Source: Psychrobacter okhotskensis
GTDB taxonomy: Bacteria; Pseudomonadota; Gammaproteobacteria; Pseudomonadales; Moraxellaceae
DNA: 64,000 bases
NCBI RefSeq assembly: GCF_013248965.1
Contig: NZ_JABRVQ010000010.1
Coordinates: 1 to 64,000 of the forward strand
Reading direction: 5' to 3'
The notes under the pieces are model-generated. The model ran no database searches. It was not told the origin of the DNA and saw only the letters and a list, made by a program, of their open reading frames with translations. Positions 11,048-20,176 of this stretch are shown here, one piece after another (position 1 is the stretch's first letter; every line of letters starts with the position of its first letter). Both the position numbers and the translations under genes were made by a program.

Positions 11048-12298
11048 ATGATGACTGCTTTCAAAAGCCGTGCGCTATCAACTATTACCAATGAAACCGC
11101 CATCGCGTGCATCGGTCTTTACTGCTTGGCAGTGGTGATGGGTTATGGACGCTTTTTGTTCACTGCGACCTTGCCCGATATCATGGTGCAACTGTCACTC
11201 TCGACGAGCATTGCTGGCTGGCTGGCGTCAATCAATTATATTGGCTATTTCATCGGTGCGCTCATCGCCATGTTTGTGCCTCAGCGCTTGACATGGCTGA
11301 TGTTGATACTCTGGACGATGGTCAGCATTGTCACGACGATGCTGCTCATGGTGCCAGAGATGTCGCTAAATACATGGTATGTCATTCGTCTGCTCTCTGG
11401 TATCGCAAGCGGGGTTGCGATGATTTTGAGTTCATCATTGGTCATCCAACGCTTTAGTCACGCGCGCCGCTCTGTACTCTCAGCCTTACATTATGCTGGT
11501 ATTGGGGTGGGGATTAGTGCCTCCGCTATCCTTACTTTATGGCTTTTGACGCTAGGCTATCATTTCGATGTCATTTGGCTAAGCGCTGGTATCAGCAGTT
11601 TACCGTTGTTATGGCTATTATTTGCTATAAGACCAAGCCCTTCGCACCCAACCGAATTACCGCGTGATTATCAACGCTCATCAATATTGCAGACTTATGT
11701 TAATTTTAAACGGTCGTTGTATGAAGCTGTGGCCGGTCATACCAAGTCGATTGTGTTATTGTCCGCCAGCTATTTGCTAGCAGGCTTTGGTTATATTACG
11801 TCTGCGACATTTTTGCCTGTCATGGCAGCGCAGCGCTTAACGACACAAACCTATGCTGGACTACTGATTTGGCTAGTCGTTGGTATTTTTGCGATGTTGT
11901 CAAACCCCCTCTGGGGTGCGCTTGCCAAGCGCATTGGTGAAACCAAAACCTTGATGGGCTTAACGTTGTTGCAAGTGCTAGGAATGTGTCTGCCCATATG
12001 GGTTGAAGGCAGTGTCGGTCTATATGGCAATGCTATTATTCTAGGCTTAACCTTCGTCGGTATGGTATCGATGACACTCACGTTGATGAAAAACATCAAC
12101 CCTGCCTACTCAAACTTATTGATGGGTCTGGCGACATTGGCCTATGCGCTAGGGCAGTTTATTGGCCCATTAGTCACAGTGGCGCTGGCGGGGCAGGACG
12201 ATAACTTTAACGCGGGCTTGCTAGTAGCGGCTATAGGCTTGGTCATTGGGCTGATTTTAATTTACTTTTTTCGCCGCCAATCGCGAATGATCCGTTAA
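11048..12298 (+). CDS. YbfB/YjiJ-family MFS transporter
   Basis: The 416-residue protein has about twelve hydrophobic spans. Its first helix region, GLYCLAVVMGYGRFLFTATLPDIM, carries the GxGRFxxxxxLP pattern characteristic of YbfB/YjiJ permeases, followed by GWLASINYIGYFIGAL. Substrates are unknown for most members; export of small metabolites or drugs is usual for such MFS proteins. It is convergent with the Lrp/AsnC regulator and the two genes overlap by 4 bases at their 3' ends (12295-12298), so transcription of each may affect the other. Confidence 0.83.
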   Translation: MMTAFKSRALSTITNETAIACIGLYCLAVVMGYGRFLFTATLPDIMVQLSLSTSIAGWLASINYIGYFIGALIAMFVPQRLTWLMLILWTMVSIVTTMLLMVPEMSLNTWYVIRLLSGIASGVAMILSSSLVIQRFSHARRSVLSALHYAGIGVGISASAILTLWLLTLGYHFDVIWLSAGISSLPLLWLLFAIRPSPSHPTELPRDYQRSSILQTYVNFKRSLYEAVAGHTKSIVLLSASYLLAGFGYITSATFLPVMAAQRLTTQTYAGLLIWLVVGIFAMLSNPLWGALAKRIGETKTLMGLTLLQVLGMCLPIWVEGSVGLYGNAIILGLTFVGMVSMTLTLMKNINPAYSNLLMGLATLAYALGQFIGPLVTVALAGQDDNFNAGLLVAAIGLVIGLILIYFFRRQSRMIR

Positions 12299-12798
12299 AT
12301 AACGCTGCGACTAAATACTTCTCGTAACTCAAAACTGGTATGCACTTGAGCGACGCCTTCGATACGATTGAGCCTGTGTAATAAAAACTCTTCGTAATGC
12401 GCCATATCGCGTACCCGCACTTTGATCAAATAGTCTTCTGTACGTCCAGTGACGATGCTACAACTGATGACTTCATCAAAACTCTGAACTTTGCATTCGA
12501 ATTCTTTGAAGCGTTCAGCCGTATGACGATCCATACTGACCGCGATGAATACCGCGAGCGGGTAACCCAGCTTTTGCGCGTCGATTTGGGTATGATAGCC
12601 GGTGATGACGCCAGTGTCTTCTAAGCGCTTGATACGGCGTGCACAAGGGGTTGCGGATAAATTGACCCGTTCTGCAAGCTCGGTAATGCTCATCCGCGCT
12701 TCAGTCTGCAATAAGCATAATAAGCGCCTATCGGTCTCATCAATATCAGTCAACATAGCGCTTTCAGGGCGACTGTTAGGCATGGCATAATTACTCAT
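12295..12798 (-). CDS. Lrp/AsnC-family transcriptional regulator
   Basis: The 167-residue protein has an N-terminal helix-turn-helix (DIDETDRRLLCLLQTEARMSITELAERVNLSATPCARRIKRLE, about residues 17-60) and a C-terminal RAM/AsnC ligand-binding domain (VIEV-type strand SCSIVTGRTEDYLIKVRVRD). The motif S-A-T-P-C-x-R-R-I-K-R-L-E is typical of the amino-acid-responsive Lrp subgroup. Members form octamers or hexadecamers that sense amino acids. It is divergent from leuA, and a 13-bp inverted repeat covers its start codon, so autoregulation and control of leuA are plausible inferences. The exact ligand is unknown. Confidence 0.9.
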   Translation of the reverse strand: MSNYAMPNSRPESAMLTDIDETDRRLLCLLQTEARMSITELAERVNLSATPCARRIKRLEDTGVITGYHTQIDAQKLGYPLAVFIAVSMDRHTAERFKEFECKVQSFDEVISCSIVTGRTEDYLIKVRVRDMAHYEEFLLHRLNRIEGVAQVHTSFELREVFSRSVI

Positions 12799-12845
12799 TA
12801 GTGAAATAATCTAATTATATCTATAAAAACGTATTATTTCACTAA
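12798..12845. promoter_or_regulatory. Perfect 13-bp inverted repeat over the Lrp-gene start (operator candidate)
   Basis: ttagtgaaataat (12798-12810) is repeated exactly in reverse complement as attatttcactaa (12833-12845). Arm centres are 35 bp apart, and one arm touches the regulator's ATG (12796-12798). Lrp-family proteins bind several spaced AT-rich palindromic half-sites, so this is a good autoregulatory operator candidate. It lies in the spacer shared with leuA. Confidence 0.6.
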
Positions 12846-13001
12846 ATTGACTCCAATTATAATGTAATAAAGCTGATTTCTATTTCATAAACTTTGCTAT
12901 TATTAGGCTATAAGTTTTAGTTATCTCGTATGAAAAATACGGATCTAATCAGTAGCCTTACCCGCTAAAATATAAATCTCCATATTATCTAAGGATTGAT
13001 T

Positions 13002-14798
13002 ATGTCTGACCAAGCCACACGCACTGCAGCCACGCCGAGTGCTAAGATGACACCAAAAAGCACCGCTTTTGATTATAAAAAGTATCGTCCATTTGCGTTT
13101 GCGCCGTCACTGCCAGATCGCACATGGCCAAGCAAAACGATTGAAAAGTCACCAATATGGGCAAGTGTGGATCTGCGTGATGGTAATCAGGCTCTGATCG
13201 ATCCAATGACCATTGAACAAAAAATGCGCTTTTTTGAGACCTTGGTTGATGTGGGTTTTAAAGAAATCGAGATTGGTTTCCCATCCGCGGCGCAAGTTGA
13301 ATTTGACTTTGCCCGTAAACTAATCGAAGAAAATCATGTGCCTGACGATGTGACGTTACAGGTTTTGGTACAAGCACGTGAGCACTTAATTGCGCGTACG
13401 TTTGAGTCGTTAAAAGGCGCAAAACGGGCGGTGGTTCATGTCTATAATTCAACCAGCCGCGTCCAACGTGAAAAAGTCTATGGCAAGAACAAAGCTGAGA
13501 TTAAAGAGATTGCTATCACAGGTGCCAAGCTAGTGCAGGAATACGCGGCAAAGTACCCTGAGACAGAGTGGGTGTTTCAATATTCGCCAGAAAGCTTTAG
13601 CCAGACCGAGACTGAATTTGCGGTAGAAGTCTGCGATGCCGTTTGTGACGTTTGGCAGCCGCAGAACGGTCAAGAAGTAATTTTTAACTTGCCCGCGACC
13701 GTTGAAGCGTCTATGCCCAATGTCTTTGCCGATCAGGTTGAGTATTTCTGTCGTCATCTTGCGATGCGCGAGCATGTGATTGTCAGTCTGCATACGCACA
13801 ATGACCGTGGCTGTGCCGTTGCGGCTGCCGAGCTAGGGGTACTTGCAGGTGCAGATCGCATCGAAGGGACGTTGCTTGGTAATGGTGAGCGTACCGGTAA
13901 CATGGATATCATGGTAATGGCGATGAACTTGTTTAGCCAAGGTATCGATCCTGAGCTTGATTTTAGCAATATGAGCGAAATCGTCCAAGTGGTTAGCGAA
14001 TGCAATAACTTGCCGCTTCATCCACGTCATCCTTATGTTGGTGAACTGGTCTTTACCGCCTTTAGTGGCTCGCATCAAGATGCCATCAAAAAATCTCTCG
14101 ATTATAACGAGCAGCACAAAGACCAAACCGATAACGTCTGGGATGTGGCTTATCTACCCATCGATCCGGCGCACATTGGCCGCAGCTATCAAGACGTGGT
14201 ACGTATCAATAGCCAGTCTGGTAAAGGCGGTGTCGCTTATATCTTGCAACGCAACTATGGCTTTAACTTACCACGTTGGATGCAAATCGACTTTAGCCGC
14301 GTGGTGCAGCAGCAGGCTGAAGCAGTGGCGCGCGAACTACAAAATGATGAAATTTTACAAACCTTTGAAGACACCTATTTACGTCAAGGTAGCTTTGAGC
14401 TACTCGATTACAGCGTGAACAATAAAGGCGGACAGGTTTATTTTAACGGTCAAGTACAGATGAATGACGATATCATTACTATTGATGGTACGGGTAATGG
14501 CCCATTATCCTCATTTATCAATGGCCTAGCGCAGCACACTGGCAAGTCGCTACACATCATCAATTATGCTGAGCACGCCATCAATCCGCAGCACAACAAT
14601 ATTAATGGTGATGGTAACGGTATCGATGATGATACCAATAGCGACAATAAGACCGATGCCAATGCTGCCGCTTATATTCAATTGAATGTCGATGGGGACG
14701 TGTATTCTGGTATTGGTACCTGTAGCAGTACGGTATCAGCCATGCTAAAAGGCGCGTTATCTGCCTTTGCACAAGCAATCAGCACTACGACCGCTTAA
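13002..14798 (+). CDS. leuA: 2-isopropylmalate synthase (long form)
   Basis: LeuA condenses acetyl-CoA with 2-oxoisovalerate, the first committed step of leucine synthesis. The 598-residue protein carries the catalytic SVDLRDGNQAL (56-66), EIEIGFPSAAQVEFDF, the metal-binding SLHTHNDRG, GTLLGNGERTGN, and a C-terminal allosteric domain ending in YSGIGTCSSTVSAMLKG. This belongs to the long LeuA2 type. The regulatory domain carries an Asn/Asp-rich insert (about residues 530-556, including NINGDGNGIDDDTNSDNK) that most relatives lack. ATG 13002 is chosen because AAGGA at 12991-12995 sits six bases before it; a TTG six bases upstream is in frame. Leucine feedback control is known for the family. 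Confidence 0.95.
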   Translation: MSDQATRTAATPSAKMTPKSTAFDYKKYRPFAFAPSLPDRTWPSKTIEKSPIWASVDLRDGNQALIDPMTIEQKMRFFETLVDVGFKEIEIGFPSAAQVEFDFARKLIEENHVPDDVTLQVLVQAREHLIARTFESLKGAKRAVVHVYNSTSRVQREKVYGKNKAEIKEIAITGAKLVQEYAAKYPETEWVFQYSPESFSQTETEFAVEVCDAVCDVWQPQNGQEVIFNLPATVEASMPNVFADQVEYFCRHLAMREHVIVSLHTHNDRGCAVAAAELGVLAGADRIEGTLLGNGERTGNMDIMVMAMNLFSQGIDPELDFSNMSEIVQVVSECNNLPLHPRHPYVGELVFTAFSGSHQDAIKKSLDYNEQHKDQTDNVWDVAYLPIDPAHIGRSYQDVVRINSQSGKGGVAYILQRNYGFNLPRWMQIDFSRVVQQQAEAVARELQNDEILQTFEDTYLRQGSFELLDYSVNNKGGQVYFNGQVQMNDDIITIDGTGNGPLSSFINGLAQHTGKSLHIINYAEHAINPQHNNINGDGNGIDDDTNSDNKTDANAAAYIQLNVDGDVYSGIGTCSSTVSAMLKGALSAFAQAISTTTA

Positions 14799-15082
14799 TA
14801 TCTTAACAGTAGTACATAGTGCGCTCGTAGCGTTAATACTGCACACTCATAACGTCATGATTCTTTGCGATTCGTCAATGAGAGCCATGGCGTTATTGTT
14901 TGAGTGGTTGAAACTCACGGAGATAGCAATCACTTAACTTATGATAAGATAAGTAAGGTGTCATTAGATAAGATCTTGGACGAATGGTAAAAGCCAATAG
15001 CATAATGTTACTTGTGTTTTTGGTGTCTAAGACTTACGCTAATGTTCGTATTACTCTATTATTATAAATAAAAAGGTTAATT

Positions 15083-15703
15083 ATGGAACCGATATCATTT
15101 GCTTCATTTACATTGGCCTCTATTCTGGCCTCCTTGCCAGCGAATGGCGAAGTAGTTAGTAAGCCGACGATTACGACGCATATTAGTCCTGCCATTGCTG
15201 GACAATGGGAAATAGATTTAGACAGTAGTATTACCATGACAAAAGAGGCAGAAGCTCGGCAAGCGGCTTTGGCTAATACCCAAAATGGCAAAAGCGACGA
15301 GCCAAAAATAACCGCTGGTACAGATGGTGGCATCCTTACCCAAAGCGAAGAGCGTGTCCTAAATATTCAGCCGAACAGCGCTAGCAACTTGATAGATGCT
15401 GCTGCGCGCGCCAATCAATGTCGCGAGTTATATAACTTTGGTGCTGACAATGAGATGTGGGCGGTCAGCGGTAAAGAATGGACGTACGGTCGCTATTTGG
15501 TCACTCATCGCGAAGAGGGCTTGCCTGTCATTGCCATTAGAACGGTGTATGACAATAATGAAGTAGACTGCTCAGGTAATAAGGTTGACCAGACAGATGA
15601 GGCGCTGATAGCGTTTTTGAACCATGATGGCAACCAAATGCAGTGGTGCGCCGACCCTGATGGCAAAGAATGCTTTATGAATTTCAATAGAGTATTGCCA
15701 TAA
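15083..15703 (+). CDS. Unknown protein, 206 residues, possibly exported
   Basis: I do not recognise this protein. The N-terminus is mildly hydrophobic (FASFTLASILASLPA) but has no leading Lys/Arg, so it is a poor signal peptide. The remainder is hydrophilic, with several Cys in the second half (NQCRELYNFG, EVDCSGNK, MQWCADPDGKECFMNF) that could form disulfides in the periplasm. An AAAAGG stretch about 10 bases before ATG 15083 supports the start. It stands alone between leuA and the convergent accC, and is followed by a very strong shared terminator. Taken as real because of codon quality and the ribosome-binding site. Confidence 0.65.
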   Translation: MEPISFASFTLASILASLPANGEVVSKPTITTHISPAIAGQWEIDLDSSITMTKEAEARQAALANTQNGKSDEPKITAGTDGGILTQSEERVLNIQPNSASNLIDAAARANQCRELYNFGADNEMWAVSGKEWTYGRYLVTHREEGLPVIAIRTVYDNNEVDCSGNKVDQTDEALIAFLNHDGNQMQWCADPDGKECFMNFNRVLP

Positions 15704-15762
15704 TTTTTGATTAAGTCATATTGATATACTGAGCTCTAAAGAAGGTTTTTATTTTACATGAG

Positions 15763-15810
15763 CCCATTAAAGAACCCGCTATCTACTAAGATGGCGGGTT
15801 CTTTAATGGG
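15763..15810. terminator. Bidirectional terminator, 17-bp perfect stem
   Basis: Bases 15763-15779 and 15794-15810 are exact reverse complements (core attaaagaacccgc / gcgggttctttaat) with a 14-base loop. It lies between the convergent unknown gene and accC and can serve both strands, although the stem is AT-capped and not followed by a long U-tract. Confidence 0.75.
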
Positions 15811-15865
15811 GATATCAATGCTAATAGCGGTTCGCTTTATTTTTGCAGAAAACGAAAGTTGTGAA

Positions 15866-17227
15866 TTAAGAGGCTGCTTTGCCTTTCTGCGCGGTCAATA
15901 ATTCTCTTTCTAGATAGTGGATGTTTTGTGCTTCTTGCACAAACTTATCATCCGCTAAAATCACATCACGGTGCATCGGTATATTGGTTTTGATACCTTC
16001 AATCACCAATTCATCAAGTGCGTGTAGCGTCTTGGAAATCGCTTGCTGGCGAGTTTGCCCATGACAGATCAGTTTGCCTATCAACGAGTCATAATAGGTT
16101 GGTATCTCGTAGCCGGGATAGAGATGAGAGTCAAAACGAACACCAGCACCACTTGGCGCAAACAACTGATTGACGGTACCCGGACAAGGCATAAAGGTCG
16201 CTGGATCTTCAGCATTTATACGGCACTCAATCGCGTGACCTTGAATTTCGATCTCGCTTTGACGGTAAGACAAACCATAACCTGCCGCAATCTTTAGCTG
16301 CTCAACGACGACATCAATACCCGTAATCATCTCGGTAACTGGATGCTCTACCTGTACCCGAGTGTTCATCTCAATAAAGAAAAACTCGTTATTTTCAAAC
16401 AAAAACTCAAACGTACCAGCACCGCGATACTTAACAAGCTCGCAAGCTTTGACACACGCTCTTAAGATAGGTTCACGCACATCATCAGGAATATCAGGGG
16501 CAGGGGCTTCTTCTAATACTTTTTGGTGACGACGTTGTAATGAACAATCACGGTCATATAGATGGATTGCATTACCATTACCATCGCCCAGTACTTGTAC
16601 TTCGACGTGGCGCGGATTTTGTAGGTAGCGTTCCATATAGACGGTATCATCACCAAACCATAGTTCAGCTTCTTGCTTTGCCGCCTGTACTTGACCGATA
16701 ATATCTTCAAAGCGTTCAACCACTCGCATACCACGACCACCACCACCAGAGGCCGCCTTGATCAACAGTGGAAAACCGATATTACGTGCTTGCTCTTCAG
16801 CATTATGTAACGTCACTGCTCCAACAGAGCCAGGTACGGTAGGGACGCCTGCTTTTTTCATGGCATTAATAGCAGAGACTTTGTTACCCATCAGGCGAAT
16901 ATGATCCGCATTAGGACCGACGAAGGTTAAGCCTGCCTCTTCAACACGCTCTGCAAATTCAGCGTTCTCAGACAAAAAACCATAGCCGGGATGGATAGCA
17001 TCAGCACCAGAGATTTCTGCTGCTGTCAAAATAGTATTAATATCAAGATAGCTTTGATTGGCATTGGGTTTGCCGATACAGATGGCTTCATCAACGAAAC
17101 GCAGGTGCATTAAGTTAGCATCAGCTGTTGAATAAACGCCTACAGTTTCGATTCCTAGCGCTTTACAGGCACGAACAATACGTAGAGCGATTTCACCTCT
17201 ATTGGCGATGAGCAGTTTTTTTATCAT
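15866..17227 (-). CDS. accC: Acetyl-CoA carboxylase, biotin carboxylase subunit
   Basis: AccC carboxylates biotin on AccB with bicarbonate and ATP, the first half-reaction of fatty-acid synthesis. The 453-residue length matches the family (about 449). Visible motifs are [20 protein letters not shown] at the start, [11 protein letters not shown], the ATP-grasp glycine loop [14 protein letters not shown], the catalytic [16 protein letters not shown] and the C-terminal ECRINAEDP. accB lies 139 bases upstream on the same strand, the usual accBC operon. Confidence 0.97.
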   Translation of the reverse strand: MIKKLLIANRGEIALRIVRACKALGIETVGVYSTADANLMHLRFVDEAICIGKPNANQSYLDINTILTAAEISGADAIHPGYGFLSENAEFAERVEEAGLTFVGPNADHIRLMGNKVSAINAMKKAGVPTVPGSVGAVTLHNAEEQARNIGFPLLIKAASGGGGRGMRVVERFEDIIGQVQAAKQEAELWFGDDTVYMERYLQNPRHVEVQVLGDGNGNAIHLYDRDCSLQRRHQKVLEEAPAPDIPDDVREPILRACVKACELVKYRGAGTFEFLFENNEFFFIEMNTRVQVEHPVTEMITGIDVVVEQLKIAAGYGLSYRQSEIEIQGHAIECRINAEDPATFMPCPGTVNQLFAPSGAGVRFDSHLYPGYEIPTYYDSLIGKLICHGQTRQQAISKTLHALDELVIEGIKTNIPMHRDVILADDKFVQEAQNIHYLERELLTAQKGKAAS

Positions 17228-17366
17228 GGGGTCATCCTTGTCGAAGCGGCAGTTAATGATGCAGTCGCTATATCAGTCATCGATGGGCATCATCAAATGC
17301 AATGATGGGGTGCGATGACTAATAGCGCAATGTCAATCATAACGATGTAAAGTATGGCGAATCTTA

Positions 17367-17795
17367 TTACGCTTTATAGCGAATGATAGGCTGACCAAAC
17401 TGTACGACTTCAGAGTTATCTACCAAGATTTCGTCAACGACACCACTTTGAGTCGCTTCAAGGGGATTCATGATTTTCATGGCTTCGATAATACCAAGCG
17501 TATCGCCCGCTTGCACTTTTTGTCCGACCTTCACAAACGGCGGATCATTCGGGCTAGGGGCTGAATAATAAACACCGACCATTGGCGACGTCTCAACGCT
17601 ACCAGCTTTTACCGCCGGTTTAGCGTCAGCTGCGATAGGTGCTACTCCAGCAGCAGGCGCAGCCATCATGGTTGGCGCTGGCGTATCGTAGTGCCGCGTT
17701 AGGCTAATATGCTCATCATCTGAACTGATTTCTAAATTGACCAGTTCACTTTCTTCCATGAGGGCGATTAGGGTACGTATTTTTTCAATATCCAT
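17367..17795 (-). CDS. accB: Acetyl-CoA carboxylase, biotin carboxyl carrier protein
   Basis: AccB carries the biotin that shuttles CO2 between AccC and AccAD. Starting at ATG 17793-17795 gives 142 residues beginning MDIEKIRTLIALMEESELVNLEI, the standard AccB N-terminus. An in-frame upstream start would add 32 residues with no family match. A Pro/Ala-rich linker (about 38-62) precedes the biotinyl domain with EAMKIMN; Lys107 is the biotinylation site. It is the first gene of accBC. Confidence 0.95.
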   Translation of the reverse strand: MDIEKIRTLIALMEESELVNLEISSDDEHISLTRHYDTPAPTMMAAPAAGVAPIAADAKPAVKAGSVETSPMVGVYYSAPSPNDPPFVKVGQKVQAGDTLGIIEAMKIMNPLEATQSGVVDEILVDNSEVVQFGQPIIRYKA

Positions 17796-18049
17796 AATTT
17801 TTATAATGCCTTGTACTAAATTCGAGAAATAGTGTAACGAAATATTGTCTAAGTAATTGCTAATGATACCTAGATTCGCGGCAATGAGCAATCAATGTAC
17901 AGTTGTTAACTGAGAAATTTTACATATTTTGACGTAAGCTTTTCTTGTGAGTAAGAAATGCTAATGATTTATCATAGTCTATGTGACGAGGTAGCGCCAG
18001 TACTGGTTACTAGACGCTACTTACTAAAGACTAAAATTAGATAAAAATG

Positions 18050-18160
18050 ATATAGTCAATCCTATATAAGTTGGATATGGTGTCAGCCTTGCTTAGTCTA
18101 CTAATTGTAGTACTTTCGCTCGGCTTCCTTGTATCTAAATTATATTGAACCGACTATAGC
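18050..18160. repeat. Miniature element family B, copy 1 (about 110 bp)
   Basis: It begins tatagtcaatcctatataa and ends tgaaccgactatag. The two ends are imperfect inverted repeats (both give CTATAGTC... read inward). A second copy in the same orientation lies at 22341-22450 and shares most positions, including ttccttgtatctaaa. The element ends four bases before the stop codon side of the MATE gene. No coding content; probably a MITE or REP-like element. Confidence 0.7.
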
Positions 18161-18164
18161 AACT

Positions 18165-19532
18165 TTAAGCCCAAAGTATCCTGAGGCGCTTTTGTTGATA
18201 GCGTAGACGCAGGGTGAGCAGAATCGAAGATAAGAAAAGACCAGTGATTAAGGCCATCCAAAACCCTTGCGCGCCCACATCGGTGAAACGCACCAAATAG
18301 ATGCCAAGGGGCAAGGCAACCAACCAATAGCAAAATAGCGTGACCCACATTGGTATTGTGGTGTCTTGCATGCCGCGCAGTATGCCCGCGACATTGACCT
18401 GCCAACCATCAAATAGTTGATAAGCAAGCGCAAAGATGAGGAGGTGCATGGCTTGTGCTCTGACTTCTACATTGTCTGTGAACGCCGCTGCCAGTTGTGG
18501 GCGAAACAGCCAAATACCCAGCATACACACGAAGGCAATCAGGACAGTCCAGATAAGACCAGTCGCTTGCACATGGCGCAGCGTGAGTAGGTTCTTTTCA
18601 CCAAAGCGATTCGATATCATAATAGTCAACGCCATGGCAACGGATATCGGTATCATAAACAGCTGCGAGGTTACCGCTAATGCGACTTGATGCGACGCGG
18701 TGGCCAGCTCACCCAATGGACTAATAACAAGAGCGCCCAAGCTAAACAGACTGGCTTCAAAAAATATAGAGATACCAATTGGAATGCCAAGCTTCAGCAG
18801 TTTTGTTATCTGCGTGCGATTGGGTCTCGCAAAACCATAAAAGAAGCGCGTGCTGGCAAATTGCTGGCGCTTAGTAAAGCTGGTATAAGTGGCCAATAAT
18901 AAGACGTTTATCCATAATACCAGTGCCGTTGCGACCCCGCAGCCTGCACCGCCCATTTCTGGCATACCAAACAGACCATGGATAAAGATATAGTTGAGCG
19001 GGATATCAGCGAGTAGGCCAATGATACTAATGATGGTCACGGGCTCTGGTCGCCCAAGCGCTTCACAATAACTACGTAGCACGGCATAGACCGCCAGTGC
19101 AGGGAAACCAAACGACACCCCATGTAAATATTGCGACGCTATTGGTTGGATATTCTCAGGGACACCCATGATACCAAGAACATTGGGTGCAAGATTGACA
19201 ATAATGAACCCAAGAATACCGATGACGCCTGCTGTCCATAAAGACTGCTGGGTGATATGAGGTACTTGGCTGTGTTTATTTTGTCCAATTGCTTCACCAA
19301 TGAGAGGGGTAGTGGCGATTAAAATACCTGTCGCTAATAAAAATAATGGTAGCCAGATACCAGAGCCAACAGCGACCGCCGCCAAATCAAGGGCAGAAAC
19401 CTGACCTGCCATGATGGCATCGACGACACCCAGTGCCGCTTGGCAAAACTGAGTAATCAAGATGGGTAAGGCGAGCACGCCTAAGCGTAAACTGTAGCTT
19501 TTAAAATCAGTAAAGGATATTGGCAACGCCAT
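18165..19532 (-). CDS. MATE-family efflux transporter (NorM type)
   Basis: MATE transporters expel cationic drugs and metabolites using a Na+ or H+ gradient. The protein has about 455 residues and twelve hydrophobic spans. Family hallmarks are ALPILITQFCQAALGVVDAIMAGQVSALDLAAVAVGSGIWLPLFL, TPLIGEAIGQN, ILRGMQDTTIPMWVTLFCYWLVALPLGI and GIPIGISIFFEASLFSLGAL. ATG 19530-19532 (MALPISF) is preferred; a GTG at 19595 would add 21 residues of no clear family match. The 3' end abuts a family-B repeat and the upstream region contains a family-A repeat, so both flanks have been visited by mobile elements. Substrate unknown. Confidence 0.88.
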   Translation of the reverse strand: MALPISFTDFKSYSLRLGVLALPILITQFCQAALGVVDAIMAGQVSALDLAAVAVGSGIWLPLFLLATGILIATTPLIGEAIGQNKHSQVPHITQQSLWTAGVIGILGFIIVNLAPNVLGIMGVPENIQPIASQYLHGVSFGFPALAVYAVLRSYCEALGRPEPVTIISIIGLLADIPLNYIFIHGLFGMPEMGGAGCGVATALVLWINVLLLATYTSFTKRQQFASTRFFYGFARPNRTQITKLLKLGIPIGISIFFEASLFSLGALVISPLGELATASHQVALAVTSQLFMIPISVAMALTIMISNRFGEKNLLTLRHVQATGLIWTVLIAFVCMLGIWLFRPQLAAAFTDNVEVRAQAMHLLIFALAYQLFDGWQVNVAGILRGMQDTTIPMWVTLFCYWLVALPLGIYLVRFTDVGAQGFWMALITGLFLSSILLTLRLRYQQKRLRILWA

Positions 19533-19663
19533 AATTAGCAACTTTTTATGATTCACGGTGGTTAGTGTTGATAGACAAATACTGCCATCAACCACTCAAT
19601 AGCGAGACAGTAACCGGAGTGTTGTAGCGACGATTAATAAGACGAGAAAGTCTATATAAACTA

Positions 19664-19940
19664 GGGTCTGTTGAACATTCAAATATTAGGACTGCTGATT
19701 GCTAAAATCGTCCCAAACCTTTTATCAAATCAGGCGTAAACCGACGATAATGTCGAGACCTTAGCTAGGTTTACAACAACGTTTGGGGTGATTTTAGTAT
19801 CAGCCTTTCAGGGCAGGGCTATTTTTTGCCAATACATGGCGAAATTATCTAACCTAGAACGACTAGGCGTCAAAAATTTCACTGCGTATTGTTTAAAAAA
19901 TAGCCACTGCCAGTGCCACACTTGAATGTTCAACAGACCC
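19664..19940 (+). mobile_element. Miniature element family A, copy 1 (277 bp, TA-flanked)
   Basis: The element starts gggtctgttgaacattc and ends in the reverse complement gaatgttcaacagaccc, with TA on each side. Inside are two palindromic halves: a left one (gctgattgctaaaatc with gattttagtatcagc, inner gtaaacc/ggtttac) and a right one (ggctatttttt with aaaaaatagcc). It has no open frame. Three further copies occur at 21928-22204 (inverted), 56403-56667 and 62255-62531. It is a non-autonomous element; no matching transposase is in the window. Confidence 0.9.
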
Positions 19941-19994
19941 TAAGTATTAGAATAAAAATATGATACTAAAAGTGAAGACACTTAAATAAAAATA

Positions 19995-20025
19995 ACCCGT
20001 CAATTCAAGTGATAGATTGACAGGT
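19995..20025 (-). terminator. Probable terminator of the coiled-coil lipoprotein gene
   Basis: acccgtcaat (19995-20004) pairs with attgacaggt (20016-20025), with one G-U pair. On the minus strand it leads into a U-rich TTATTTTTATTT tract. It lies about 150 bases past the lipoprotein stop. Confidence 0.55.
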
Positions 20026-20176
20026 CATAAGTAGATAGGATGGTAAAGAAGCCAGACAAGTATGTCAACGTTTTAGGAAGGTTTTATAATGCTGAGCGAC
20101 ATCTATAACATTTATAACATTGTGCCTAGATTCATATAACATTGTGCCTATATCCAGAATTTTACATGGCTTAGGC

